In this document: positions 41,968 to 49,626 of the stretch, in pieces
Layout of the letters: each line of letters begins with the position of its first letter
Numbering within the stretch: the stretch's first letter is position 1
From: Anthropogastromicrobium sp050944455
Lineage (GTDB): Bacteria > Bacillota > Clostridia > Lachnospirales > Lachnospiraceae
DNA length: 64,000 nucleotides
Direction: 5' to 3'
Assembly: GCA_050944455.1 (NCBI GenBank)
Contig: JBMNRC010000004.1
Span: 1-64,000, forward strand
Notes under the pieces: generated by a model
The model's database searches: none
The model's input: only the letters and a program-made list of their open reading frames with translations
Told to the model about the DNA's origin: nothing
Translations under genes and position numbers: made by a program

Positions 41968-43276
41968 TGAGAAAACCCTGAAGGAAGCAGAAAACGCTGA
42001 GGCCGCGGAGACTCCCGCGGCAGGGAATCCCTCCGCGGAGAAATCCGCCGGGGATCCGCTGACCCTGGAAAAATTCGAGCAGGCCAGCGAAATTGTCAGC
42101 CGCGTCACCCTGCCCACCCCGCTCAAGTACAGCGAGTATTACTCCGAGCTGACGGGAAACAAAGTTTATTTCAAGCCGGAGAACATGCAGCTGACCGGCG
42201 CCTACAAGGTCCGCGGCGCCTATTACAAGATTTCGACGATGAGCGAGGAGGAGAGGCAGAAGGGCATCATCACAGCTTCCGCCGGCAACCACGCCCAGGG
42301 AGTCGCCTACGCGGCGAAGCTGTACCATACCAAAGCGGTGATCGTCATGCCGACGGTCACTCCGCTGATCAAGATCAACCGCACGAAGAGCTACGGCGCG
42401 GAAGTGATCCTGCACGGGGATGTCTATGACGAATCCTGCGAATACGCTCAGAAGCTTGCCAGGGAGAAGGGCTATACCTTTATTCACGCGTTTAACGACC
42501 TGGATGTCGCCTGCGGCCAGGGTTCCATCGCGATGGAAATCATCAAGGATCTCCCTACGGTCAACTACATTCTGGTTCCGATCGGCGGAGGCGGACTCTG
42601 CACCGGCGTCTCCACGCTGGCGAAACTGCTGAATCCGAACATTCAGGTGATCGGCGTCGAGCCGGAAGGCGCGGCGTGCATGAAAGCTTCCCTGAAGGCC
42701 GGCCGCGTCGTCACCCTGCCGAATGTCAATACCATCGCCGACGGAACCGCCGTCAAGACGCCGGGTGACAAGCTTCTCCCCTACATTCAGAAGAACGTCG
42801 ATGACATTATCACCATCCCGGACAGCGAGCTGATCGCCGCGTTCCTCGACATGATCGAAAACCACAAGATGATCGTTGAGAACTCCGGACTTCTGTCCGT
42901 AGCCGCCTGCCGCCACCTGAACGTCCGCGGAAAGAAAGTCGTGTGCGTGCTCTCCGGAGGAAACATGGATGTGATCACGATGTCCACGATCGTACAGCTC
43001 GGGCTGATCCAGAGAGACCGGATCTTCACGGTTTCCACACTGCTTCCCGACAAGCCGGGCGAGCTGGTCAAGGTTGCGCAGATTATCGCGGCCCAGAACG
43101 GCAACATTGTCAAGCTGGAGCACAACCAGTTTGTGTCCGTCAACCGCAACGCGGCCGTCGAACTGAAAATCACGATCGAAGCCTTCGGGACGGACCACAA
43201 GAACCAGATCATGGCGGCGCTGAAGGACGGCGGCTACAAGCCGAGAGAAGTGGCGACGACGGAGCTGCGCGGCTGA
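41954..43276 (+). CDS. ilvA: Threonine ammonia-lyase with ACT domain
   Basis: 440 residues from the ATG at 41954 (AAGGA 9 bp upstream), inside the end of ftsY. PLP enzyme making 2-oxobutyrate from threonine for isoleucine synthesis or catabolism. PLP lysine Lys85 in GAYKVRGA, glycine loop IGGGGLCTG, serine-type SGGNMD. A C-terminal ACT domain (about 355-435) suggests amino-acid control. The first ~35 residues are an Ala/Glu-rich tail not found in short relatives. It is placed between ftsY and ylxM, an unusual partner for the secretion genes. Confidence 0.9.
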   Translation: MPKNDEKTLKEAENAEAAETPAAGNPSAEKSAGDPLTLEKFEQASEIVSRVTLPTPLKYSEYYSELTGNKVYFKPENMQLTGAYKVRGAYYKISTMSEEERQKGIITASAGNHAQGVAYAAKLYHTKAVIVMPTVTPLIKINRTKSYGAEVILHGDVYDESCEYAQKLAREKGYTFIHAFNDLDVACGQGSIAMEIIKDLPTVNYILVPIGGGGLCTGVSTLAKLLNPNIQVIGVEPEGAACMKASLKAGRVVTLPNVNTIADGTAVKTPGDKLLPYIQKNVDDIITIPDSELIAAFLDMIENHKMIVENSGLLSVAACRHLNVRGKKVVCVLSGGNMDVITMSTIVQLGLIQRDRIFTVSTLLPDKPGELVKVAQIIAAQNGNIVKLEHNQFVSVNRNAAVELKITIEAFGTDHKNQIMAALKDGGYKPREVATTELRG

Positions 43277-43453
43277 CCAGCGCGCGGTGCAGTGAAAACG
43301 CCGCAGGCCCGCAGGCCGCCGCCGGCGCGGGAATCCGCGGCATGGCGGGAAAACCAGGGCCGGGCGGAAATATTTCGGATGGACGCCGAAAGCCGCGGAC
43401 AGGCGCTGACAGCCTGGCCGGGCGATAAGTTCGCGCCCCGGCCGGAAAAATCA

Positions 43454-43491
43454 GAGGGTGTAAAGCAAAAATGCTTGACACCCTCCTTTTT
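43454..43491 (+). terminator. Terminator of ilvA, overlapping the next promoter
   Basis: GAGGGTGT pairs with ACACCCTC, then after one mismatch AAGCA pairs with TGCTT, loop AAAA. CTTTTT follows. The 3' arm contains the -35 box of the ylxM promoter. Confidence 0.85.
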
Positions 43492-43502
43492 CTGTGTATA
43501 AT
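43475..43502 (+). promoter_or_regulatory. Promoter of ylxM-ffh
   Basis: TTGACA at 43475-43480, 16 bp, TATAAT at 43497-43502. The spacer contains the T run of the terminator. Confidence 0.85.
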
Positions 43503-43608
43503 GTCACTGTCGGCCGGAAACGGGAAATCCCCGCGGCCGGCGGGCACAGGACGGTCCGCCGCGAAGAGGCGGATGGCTGTGTTCCGGGAAGGAAACGGAC
43601 GAAGCTGT

Positions 43609-43953
43609 ATGGAAAAGATGGCCGAGCGCGCCATGCTGTACGATTTTTACGGGGATCTGCTGACAGATCGCCAGAAAGAAATTTTCGGGTATGTCGTCAA
43701 CCAGGACCTCAGCCTGAGTGAAATCGCCGGGATCTGCGGCATCAGCCGGCAGGCGGCGCACGACGTGATTTCCCGGTGCGACAGGATCCTCGCCGGATAC
43801 GAGGGAAAACTCCATCTGGTGGAGCGCTTCCTGGAACTGAAGAAATCCGTCGGGAGTCTTCACGAGGAGATGGAAAGCTACGCGGAGCAGACCGGGAAGC
43901 CTCTTCCCGAATCCGCGGAGCGGCTGTTCGCGAAAATCAGGGATGAGCTTTAG
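43609..43953 (+). CDS. ylxM: UPF0122 protein YlxM
   Basis: 114 residues. Helix-turn-helix protein resembling sigma-factor region 4 (YDFYGDLLTDRQKEIFGYVV...DLSLSEIAGICGISRQAAHD), always upstream of ffh and thought to assist the SRP. I start at the ATG before EKMAERAMLYDFYG, as in relatives; an ATG at 43573 with a close GAAGAGG would add 12 residues. Confidence 0.85.
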   Translation: MEKMAERAMLYDFYGDLLTDRQKEIFGYVVNQDLSLSEIAGICGISRQAAHDVISRCDRILAGYEGKLHLVERFLELKKSVGSLHEEMESYAEQTGKPLPESAERLFAKIRDEL

Positions 43954-43994
43954 CAGAGAAGGCTTTGCGCCGGCTCTGCGGAAAGGAGAGCGGT

Positions 43995-45344
43995 TTGGCC
44001 TTTGAGAGTCTGACTGACAAACTGCAGAATGTATTCAGAAACCTCCGCAGCAAGGGCAGGCTGACGGAATCAGATGTGAAAGACGCGCTCCGCGAGGTCC
44101 GGATTGCCCTTCTGGAGGCGGACGTCAGCTACAAGGTCGTCAAAAATTTCATCAAAACGGTGCAGGAGCGCGCCGTCGGGCAGGATGTGCTGAACGGCCT
44201 GAATCCCGGCCAGATGGTTGTCAAAATCGTCAATGAGGAGCTGATCCGCCTGATGGGCTCGGAGACGACGGAGCTTCCCCTCCTTCCGCCTTCCGAAATC
44301 ACCGTGCTGATGATGGCTGGCCTGCAGGGCGCCGGAAAGACGACGACCGCGGCCAAGCTTGCCGGGCAGCTCAAGGCGAAAGGCCGCAGGCCGCTGCTTG
44401 CTGCCTGCGACGTCTACCGCCCGGCGGCAGTAAAACAGCTGCAGATCAACGGCGAAAAGCAGGGCGTGGAGGTCTACGCCGAGGAGAATTCGAAAGACCC
44501 GGTTTCCATCGCGGCCGACAGCATTGAGTACGCGAAGAAAAACGGCTTCAATGTTGTCATCCTCGATACGGCAGGACGCCTCCACATCGACGACGGGATG
44601 ATGCAGGAACTGAAAAACATCAAGGAAGCCGTTCCTGTCAGCCAGACCATTCTGGTTGTCGACGCGATGACCGGCCAGGACGCCGTCAACGCCGCGTCCG
44701 CCTTCAATGACCAGGTCGGAATCGACGGCGTCATTCTCACCAAGCTCGACGGCGACACCCGCGGCGGAGCGGCTCTTTCCATCCGCGCGGTGACCGGGAA
44801 GCCGATTCTCTACGTCGGGATGGGTGAAAAGCTGACAGATCTGCAGCAGTTCTATCCCGACCGCATGGCCTCCAGGATCCTGGGCATGGGCGACATTATG
44901 AGCCTGATCGAGAAAGCGCAGGCCGAAGTCGACCAGGACAAGGCCAAAGCGATGGAAGAGAAAATCAGAAAGGCCAGTTTCGACCTGAATGATTATCTCG
45001 ACCAGATGCAGCAGGTCAAAAAGATGGGAGGCGTCGGCGAGATCATGAAGATGCTTCCCGGCATGGGCATGAACCTCAAAAAGGCGGACATGCCCGACGA
45101 GGACGTCACGGCGGCCCAGATGGCGCGCACCGAGGCCATCATCCGCTCGATGACGGTAAAAGAACGCTACAACCCCGAAATCATCAACACTTCGCGCAAA
45201 ATCCGCATCGCGAAAGGATCGGGCGTCGAGGTGGCGGATGTATCCAGGCTCCTGAAACAGTTCGATCAGAGCAGAAAGCTGATGAAACAGCTCCAGGGCA
45301 TGGGAAGAAACGGAAGAAAGGGCAGATTCAGGCTGCCTTTCTGA
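43995..45344 (+). CDS. ffh: Signal recognition particle protein Ffh
   Basis: 449 residues from a TTG start; AAAGGAGAG at 43982-43990 fits it well and no ATG is near. N domain, GTPase G domain with G1 loop GLQGAGKT (109-116), CDVYRPAAV, LDTAGR, TKLDGD.RGGAAL, then a Met-rich M domain (about 300-449) binding 4.5S RNA and signal peptides. Ends with a basic glycine-rich tail. Confidence 0.95.
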   Translation: MAFESLTDKLQNVFRNLRSKGRLTESDVKDALREVRIALLEADVSYKVVKNFIKTVQERAVGQDVLNGLNPGQMVVKIVNEELIRLMGSETTELPLLPPSEITVLMMAGLQGAGKTTTAAKLAGQLKAKGRRPLLAACDVYRPAAVKQLQINGEKQGVEVYAEENSKDPVSIAADSIEYAKKNGFNVVILDTAGRLHIDDGMMQELKNIKEAVPVSQTILVVDAMTGQDAVNAASAFNDQVGIDGVILTKLDGDTRGGAALSIRAVTGKPILYVGMGEKLTDLQQFYPDRMASRILGMGDIMSLIEKAQAEVDQDKAKAMEEKIRKASFDLNDYLDQMQQVKKMGGVGEIMKMLPGMGMNLKKADMPDEDVTAAQMARTEAIIRSMTVKERYNPEIINTSRKIRIAKGSGVEVADVSRLLKQFDQSRKLMKQLQGMGRNGRKGRFRLPF

Positions 45345-45442
45345 TGATACAGCGCCGGAATTTCCGGGCCGCCTTCGGGCGGATGTATCATATATTATTC
45401 AATCAGTTTATATCAAATCACTCAGATGGAGGAAGAAGTATC

Positions 45443-45685
45443 ATGGTAAAGATCAGACTGAAGAGAATGGGTATGAAGAAGAATCCTTTCTACAGGATCA
45501 TTGTCGCGGATGAGAGAGCTCCGAGAAACGGAAAGTTCATCGCTCAGATCGGCACCTACGATCCCACCCAGGAGCCGAGTGCCGTGAAGATCGACGCTGA
45601 GGCAGCAAAACAGTGGCTCGCCAACGGAGCTCAGCCGACCGAAACCGTCGCAAGGCTTCTGAAGAACGCCGGAATCCAGAAATAA
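45443..45685 (+). CDS. rpsP: 30S ribosomal protein S16
   Basis: 80 residues, complete (VKIRLKRMGMKKNPFYRI..AD.RAPR.G.FI...GTYDP). The ATG follows GGAGGAAG. The ~98-bp gap after ffh has an AT-rich stretch (45388-45418) and the short hairpin CCGCC-TTC-GGGCGG, but no clear promoter. Confidence 0.96.
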   Translation: MVKIRLKRMGMKKNPFYRIIVADERAPRNGKFIAQIGTYDPTQEPSAVKIDAEAAKQWLANGAQPTETVARLLKNAGIQK

Positions 45686-45729
45686 TGATTCCTGGCAACG
45701 GCACAGCAGACGGAATCGGAGGCGCCGAA

Positions 45730-45957
45730 ATGAAAGCTTTACTGGAAGTTATTGCCAGGGCACTTGTTGATCATCCGGACGATGTCGTGGTTACCGAGCA
45801 GGAAAATGAAAAAGGAATTCTTCTGACGCTCAAGGTCAACCCTGAGGATATGGGGAAAGTGATCGGCAAGCAGGGGAGAACGGCACGTTCTATTCGCTCT
45901 GTAATCCGCGCTGCCGCTTCCGGAGACGACAGAAAAGTCGTTGTGGAAATCGAGTGA
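45730..45957 (+). CDS. khpA: KH-domain RNA-binding protein KhpA
   Basis: 75 residues, single KH domain with the GKQGRTA loop. Known partner of KhpB in Gram-positive bacteria, controlling division-related mRNAs. Start behind GGAGG (45718-45722). Conserved position between rpsP and rimM. Confidence 0.92.
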   Translation: MKALLEVIARALVDHPDDVVVTEQENEKGILLTLKVNPEDMGKVIGKQGRTARSIRSVIRAAASGDDRKVVVEIE

Positions 45958-45962
45958 CAGGG

Positions 45963-46016
45963 AGAGTGTCCGGCTTCCGCGCCTGAGCGGGAGCCGGACT
46001 CGCTTTTTGCCGGAGA
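45963..46016 (+). terminator. Hairpin with T run between khpA and rimM
   Basis: Imperfect inverted repeat (GAGTGTCCGGCTTCCGC with GCGGGAGCCGGACTC) followed by GCTTTTTG. Within a conserved operon this may act as a partial terminator that lowers rimM-trmD relative to rpsP. Confidence 0.6.
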
Positions 46017-46022
46017 AAAAGT

Positions 46023-46574
46023 ATGGATCAAAACGAGAGAACAGGACCGGGGGCCGGTGAGGAGCTTTTCCGCGTCGGAGTAATCACAAGAGCGCACGGA
46101 ATCAAAGGCGAAGTTATGGTGTTCCCGGTCACGGATGAACCGAAGATGTTCAGAGAGTGGAAAACCCTGATTGTCTCCGGGAAAAATGGACAGCGGGAAG
46201 CCGCGGTCCAGTCGGTGTCCTTTTTCAGGCAGATGGTGATTCTGAAGCTGGAGGGCATCGACGACAGGGATGCCGCTGAGATGGCAAAGCGAAGCGAACT
46301 TTTCATCCGCCGGAGCCAGGCGTCGCCCTGCCGGGAGAATGAGCATTTCATCACCGACCTGATCGGGCTGGAGGCGGCCGACGAGGACGGAAATGTCCTC
46401 GGCGTCTGTTCCGACATCCTGAAAACAGCGGCCAACGACGTCTTTGTGATTTCCAGGGAAGGGCACAAAGACCTGCTGGTCCCGGCGATCCGGGACTGCA
46501 TCCTGAATGTTGACCTCGAAAAGAGGCGGATTGTCATCCATCTGCTGCCGGGGCTGCTCGAGCTGTACGACTGA
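46023..46574 (+). CDS. rimM: Ribosome maturation factor RimM
   Basis: 183 residues. N-terminal barrel with FRVGVITRAHGIKGEV.V and the C-terminal PRC-barrel (DLIGLEA...G...L.DILKTAANDVFVI). Binds S19 during 30S assembly. GGAGAAAAAG precedes the ATG. The N-terminus has ~14 extra residues before the conserved strand. Confidence 0.93.
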   Translation: MDQNERTGPGAGEELFRVGVITRAHGIKGEVMVFPVTDEPKMFREWKTLIVSGKNGQREAAVQSVSFFRQMVILKLEGIDDRDAAEMAKRSELFIRRSQASPCRENEHFITDLIGLEAADEDGNVLGVCSDILKTAANDVFVISREGHKDLLVPAIRDCILNVDLEKRRIVIHLLPGLLELYD

Positions 46575-46740
46575 ACTGCCGGCGGAACAGCGGGCAGGCG
46601 AGGCCTGGGCGGAATAGCCGGAAATCGCTGGAAGCCCCGGAAAAGCGCGGCTGGCTGTCCATCCGGCCGGAAACCTTTTACAGCGCCGGCAGACCTGATG
46701 AGAAGTTCCGGGCGGATATTCCCGGCGCAGGAGGCGGCAT

Positions 46741-47679
46741 ATGAAGTTTTACGTTCTCACCCTGTTTCCGGACCTGGTCCGGACCATCTGTGAGACAAGC
46801 ATCATCGGAAGAGCGCAGAAAAACGGATCCGTTGAGGTCATTCCCGTCGATATCCGGGATTACGCCGTGCGGCCGAACGGGAGAGTGGACGATTATCCCT
46901 ACGGCGGCGGTGCCGGCCTGATCCTCCAGGCGGAGCCGGTATACGCGGCGTGGGAAGCGGCCAGCAGGATGGCGGGCAGGAATACCCGCGTGCTGTACAT
47001 GACGCCGCAGGGAACGCCGTTCACGCAGAAAATGGCGAGCGCTTACGCCCGCGAGGAGAATCTGATCTTTCTGTGCGGTCATTACGAGGGCATCGATGAG
47101 AGAGTGACGGACCGGATCGTGACCGACGAGGTTTCGGCCGGGGATTTTGTCGTCACCGGAGGGGAACTGCCCGCCTGCATGATGATCGACTGCATTACCC
47201 GGCTGGTCCCGGGAGCGCTGCACAATGACCAGTCGGCGGAGGAGGAATCCTTCACGGACGGCCTGCTTGAGTATCCGCAGTATACGAGGCCCCCGGTGTT
47301 CATGGGAGAGGCAGTCCCGGAGGTGCTTCTCTCGGGAGATCACGGGAAAGTCGACGCGTGGCGCAGAAACCAGTCGGTGGTGCGCACAGCGATGAAACGG
47401 CCGGATCTTCTCCGTACCGCCTCGCTGACGAAGGAAGAGAGGCGGATCGCCGACATGGTTCTGCGCTCCGGGAGAACCAGGCCGGCGGCGGAAAGCCGGA
47501 ACGCGGAACAATGCGGAACCGCCGCGGGCGGAGATTCATCCCCGCAGGCGCCGGCTGCCGCAAAGGCACCTGGTGCCGCGGGAAGCCCGCCTGCCGGCCA
47601 GGTCCCGGCCTCCGGACAGCCCGGAGCTTTTGCGCGGGACCCGGATGATTCCCGCAAACCGGGACCCGGGGAGACCTGA
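46741..47679 (+). CDS. trmD: tRNA (guanine-N1)-methyltransferase TrmD with extended C-terminus
   Basis: 312 residues; typical TrmD is ~240. Methylates G37 of tRNAs with SAM. The knotted SPOUT domain is complete (LTLFP, RDYA, DDYPYGGGAGL, LCGHYEGIDERV, GDFVVTGGELPA, RPPVFMG...VPEVLLSGDH). After about residue 245 comes a Pro/Ala/Gly-rich low-complexity tail ending in the first unit of a 44-bp tandem repeat, which supplies the stop codon. CAGGAGG lies before the ATG. The usual rplS does not follow. Confidence 0.93.
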   Translation: MKFYVLTLFPDLVRTICETSIIGRAQKNGSVEVIPVDIRDYAVRPNGRVDDYPYGGGAGLILQAEPVYAAWEAASRMAGRNTRVLYMTPQGTPFTQKMASAYAREENLIFLCGHYEGIDERVTDRIVTDEVSAGDFVVTGGELPACMMIDCITRLVPGALHNDQSAEEESFTDGLLEYPQYTRPPVFMGEAVPEVLLSGDHGKVDAWRRNQSVVRTAMKRPDLLRTASLTKEERRIADMVLRSGRTRPAAESRNAEQCGTAAGGDSSPQAPAAAKAPGAAGSPPAGQVPASGQPGAFARDPDDSRKPGPGET

Positions 47680-47802
47680 ATCCCGCGCGGACGCGGAATT
47701 TTCCGGAATCCGGGGAGACCTGAATCCCGCGCGGACGCGGAATTTTCCGGAATCTGGGTAGACCTGAATCCTGGCCGGACAAAGAATTTTCAGGAACCCG
47801 GA
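47671..47802 (+). repeat. Three tandem 44-bp repeats across the trmD stop
   Basis: Units begin at 47671, 47715 and 47759 (GAGACCTGAATCC...GGAATTTTCCGGAATC). The first two are nearly identical; the third is degenerate. The first unit contains the trmD stop codon, so unit gain or loss would alter the trmD 3' end but not the frame upstream. Confidence 0.9.
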
Positions 47803-47819
47803 AAAATCCTGAAAAACTG

Positions 47820-47848
47820 TTGACAGGAACGGGGACGGGTGATATAGT
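47820..47848 (+). promoter_or_regulatory. Promoter of infC-rpmI-rplT
   Basis: TTGACA at 47820-47825, 17 bp, TATAGT at 47843-47848. Confidence 0.85.
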
Positions 47849-47853
47849 ATCAA

Positions 47854-48042
47854 CTGCTGTGTGAAACAGCAGGAAAGCAGAGAATTCACTCTCACCTCAG
47901 CGCGGAAGGCGGCTCGGGTTTCTACAATCGGTTTCGAATGATTGCTGAAGACGGTGGATCCTGCGATCCGCCGTCTTTTTTCATACATGGGATGTCTTCG
48001 TCCGTGTACACATTCATACTTCAATAATGGAGGGAACAAACT
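47854..48042 (+). ncRNA. infC leader RNA, probably an L20-type autoregulatory leader
   Basis: The leader starts with hairpin CTGCTGT/ACAGCAG (47854-47872), continues ~75 nt without obvious structure and ends in a strong terminator at 47949-47981, all before infC. In Firmicutes, infC-rpmI-rplT leaders end transcription early when L20 binds. Position and terminator fit this; the exact L20 site was not verified. Confidence 0.65.
47949..47982 (+). terminator. Leader terminator (attenuator) before infC
   Basis: AGACGGTGGATC pairs with GATCCGCCGTCT (one G-T pair), loop CTGC, then six T residues. Confidence 0.9.
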
Positions 48043-48573
48043 ATCAGCAACTTTGCAGTGAATGAGCAGATCCGCGACCGCGAGGTCCGCGTGATCGGAA
48101 CAAATGGCGAGATGCTTGGAATCATGTCTTCCAGGGACGCGATGAAACTGGCCAGGGAGGCCGATCTGGATCTGGTAAAGGTATCCCCGATGGCGAAGCC
48201 GCCGGTCTGCAAGATCATCGATTACGGAAAATTCCGCTATGAGCAGGACCGGAAAGAGAAGGAAGCCAGGAGAAAGCAGCGGACAGTAGAGCTCAAGGAA
48301 ATCCGCCTTTCGCCGAATATTGATGAAAATGATGTGAATACCAAGGCAGGGAACGCGCGCAAGTTCCTCGAAAAGGGAGACAAGGTGAAGATTACCCTCC
48401 GTTTCCGCGGGCGCGAGATGGCGCATGTCGCCCAGTCCAAGCACATTCTTGACGATTTCGCTGACAGCCTCAAAGATATCGCGGTGATTGAAAAACCGGC
48501 GAAACTCGAGGGCAGAAGCATGAGCCTTGTGCTTGCGAAGAACCCCAATATTAAAAATCAGGAGGAAAGTTGA
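48043..48573 (+). CDS. infC: Translation initiation factor IF-3, AUC start
   Basis: 176 residues if started at ATC 48043. GGAGGG at 48029-48034 sits 8 bp before this ATC, and the reading ISNFAVNEQIRDREV matches the usual IF-3 N-terminus. The next standard start, GTG 48058, is 23 bp from the site and removes the conserved beginning. infC of other bacteria uses AUU/AUC/AUA so that IF-3 limits its own translation. N domain (to ~80), basic linker (RKEKEARRKQRTVELKEIRL) and C domain are complete. Confidence 0.9.
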   Translation: MSNFAVNEQIRDREVRVIGTNGEMLGIMSSRDAMKLAREADLDLVKVSPMAKPPVCKIIDYGKFRYEQDRKEKEARRKQRTVELKEIRLSPNIDENDVNTKAGNARKFLEKGDKVKITLRFRGREMAHVAQSKHILDDFADSLKDIAVIEKPAKLEGRSMSLVLAKNPNIKNQEES

Positions 48574-48574
48574 T

Positions 48575-48772
48575 ATGCCAAAGGTAAAGACCAACAGAGC
48601 AGCAGCCAAGCGTTTTAAGAAAACCGGTACCGGTAAGCTGATGAGAATGAAGGCTTACAAGAGCCATATCCTGACCAAGAAGACCACCAAGAGAAAGAGA
48701 AATCTCAGAAAGGCCACTGTCACAGATATCACCAACGCCAGAAATATGAAGAAGATCACTCCGTATCTCTGA
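48575..48772 (+). CDS. rpmI: 50S ribosomal protein L35
   Basis: 65 residues (MPKVKTNRAAAKRFKKTGTGK.....SHILTKKTTKRKRNLRK). Starts one base after the infC stop, with GGAGGAAAG inside the end of infC. Confidence 0.96.
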   Translation: MPKVKTNRAAAKRFKKTGTGKLMRMKAYKSHILTKKTTKRKRNLRKATVTDITNARNMKKITPYL

Positions 48773-48920
48773 TGAGCCGGAGCGGTGCTTCAGGTTCTGC
48801 ACCGGAACTTTCCGCCGGGATTTTGGGTGAGGGAGAGGCAGTGCAGCAAGGCTGATTTTTCCGGGGAGCTGCGGTTTTGCGGCAGTTTCCTGTATATTTG
48901 AACGCAGGAGGATTCCAGAT

Positions 48921-49277
48921 ATGGCAAGAATTAAGGGCGGAGTCAACGCCAAGAAGAGACATAACAGGGTATTAAAGCTGGCAAAGGGATTCAGAGGAGC
49001 CAGATCAAAGCAGTACAGAGTCGCGAAGCAGTCTGTTGCCAGAGCGCTCGCTTATTCCTACGCGGGAAGAAAAGAGAGAAAGAGACAGTTCAGAAGACTC
49101 TGGATCGCGAGAATCAACGCCGCGGCACGCATCAACGGCCTTTCCTACAGCAGAATGATGTACGGCCTCAGAGAGGCGGGCGTCGTTCTCAACCGCAAGG
49201 TCATGGCTGACATGGCAGTCAACGATCCGCAGGGATTCGCTTCGCTTGTTGAGACCGCGAAGTCCCAGCTCGGCTGA
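48921..49277 (+). CDS. rplT: 50S ribosomal protein L20
   Basis: 118 residues, full length (ARIKGGVNAKKRHNRVLKLAKGFRG...). Binds 23S rRNA early in assembly and, in Firmicutes, represses its own operon through the leader. The 148-bp gap from rpmI is longer than usual and contains foldable GC-rich sequence. GCAGGAGG precedes the ATG. Confidence 0.96.
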   Translation: MARIKGGVNAKKRHNRVLKLAKGFRGARSKQYRVAKQSVARALAYSYAGRKERKRQFRRLWIARINAAARINGLSYSRMMYGLREAGVVLNRKVMADMAVNDPQGFASLVETAKSQLG

Positions 49278-49375
49278 TTTCCGAAATCCGCGAAAGCGGC
49301 AGGCGCCCGGTATTGAGGCCGGTGCAGCCTGCGGCGGGAACGGCGGAGAGGCGCTGCCTGAGATCGTCGGAAATC
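49276..49375 (+). terminator. Long imperfect hairpin after rplT
   Basis: GATTTCCGA at the rplT stop pairs with TCGGAAATC at 49367-49375, with further pairing inside (GGCAGGCGC with GCGCTGCC). TTCTT follows. Possible terminator or processing structure; it ends just before the tRNA promoter. Confidence 0.4.
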
Positions 49376-49378
49376 TTC

Positions 49379-49406
49379 TTGACATCCGGGCAGGTTCTGA
49401 TATAAT
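49379..49406 (+). promoter_or_regulatory. Promoter of the tRNA-Asn-tRNA-Arg unit
   Basis: TTGACA at 49379-49384, 16 bp, TATAAT at 49401-49406 with extended TGA. Confidence 0.85.
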
Positions 49407-49423
49407 ATTTTCTGTTCGCTGAT

Positions 49424-49495
49424 TCCTCAATAGCTCAATGGCAGAGCACTCGGCTGTTAACCGAGGTGTTGTAGGTTCGAGCCCTACTTGGGGAG
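49424..49495 (+). tRNA. tRNA-Asn (anticodon GUU)
   Basis: Acceptor TCCTCAA pairs with TTGGGGA (one G-U), discriminator G. Anticodon arm CTCGG-CTGTTAA-CCGAG gives GTT. T arm GTAGG-TTCGAGC-CCTAC. CCA is not encoded. Confidence 0.95.
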
Positions 49496-49520
49496 CTTGA
49501 TACCGTCCGGTATCAGAAAT

Positions 49521-49594
<74 letters not shown>

Positions 49595-49601
49595 TGAACA
49601 G

Positions 49602-49626
49602 GCACCGTTCCGGCGGTGCTTTTTTT
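49602..49626 (+). terminator. Terminator of the tRNA unit
   Basis: GCACCG pairs with CGGTGC around TTCCGG, followed by seven T residues. Confidence 0.9.

Larger units (their letters stand above)
43277..43608 (+). other. 332-bp gap between ilvA and ylxM
   Basis: No gene. The first ~170 bp are plain GC-rich sequence; then come the overlapping terminator and promoter at 43454-43502, then a ~100-nt leader for ylxM. Confidence 0.5.
47680..48042 (+). other. 363-bp region: repeats, promoter and infC leader
   Basis: Holds the tandem repeats, then the infC promoter and a ~190-nt leader with two hairpins. No coding sequence is visible. Confidence 0.7.

Noticed and set aside
47671..47802. Possible small CRISPR array
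   Set aside because: The three 44-bp units are directly adjacent without unique spacers, and no cas gene is present.
48058..48573. infC starting at GTG 48058
   Set aside because: No ribosome site at proper distance, and the conserved N-terminus would be cut; ATC 48043 fits both.
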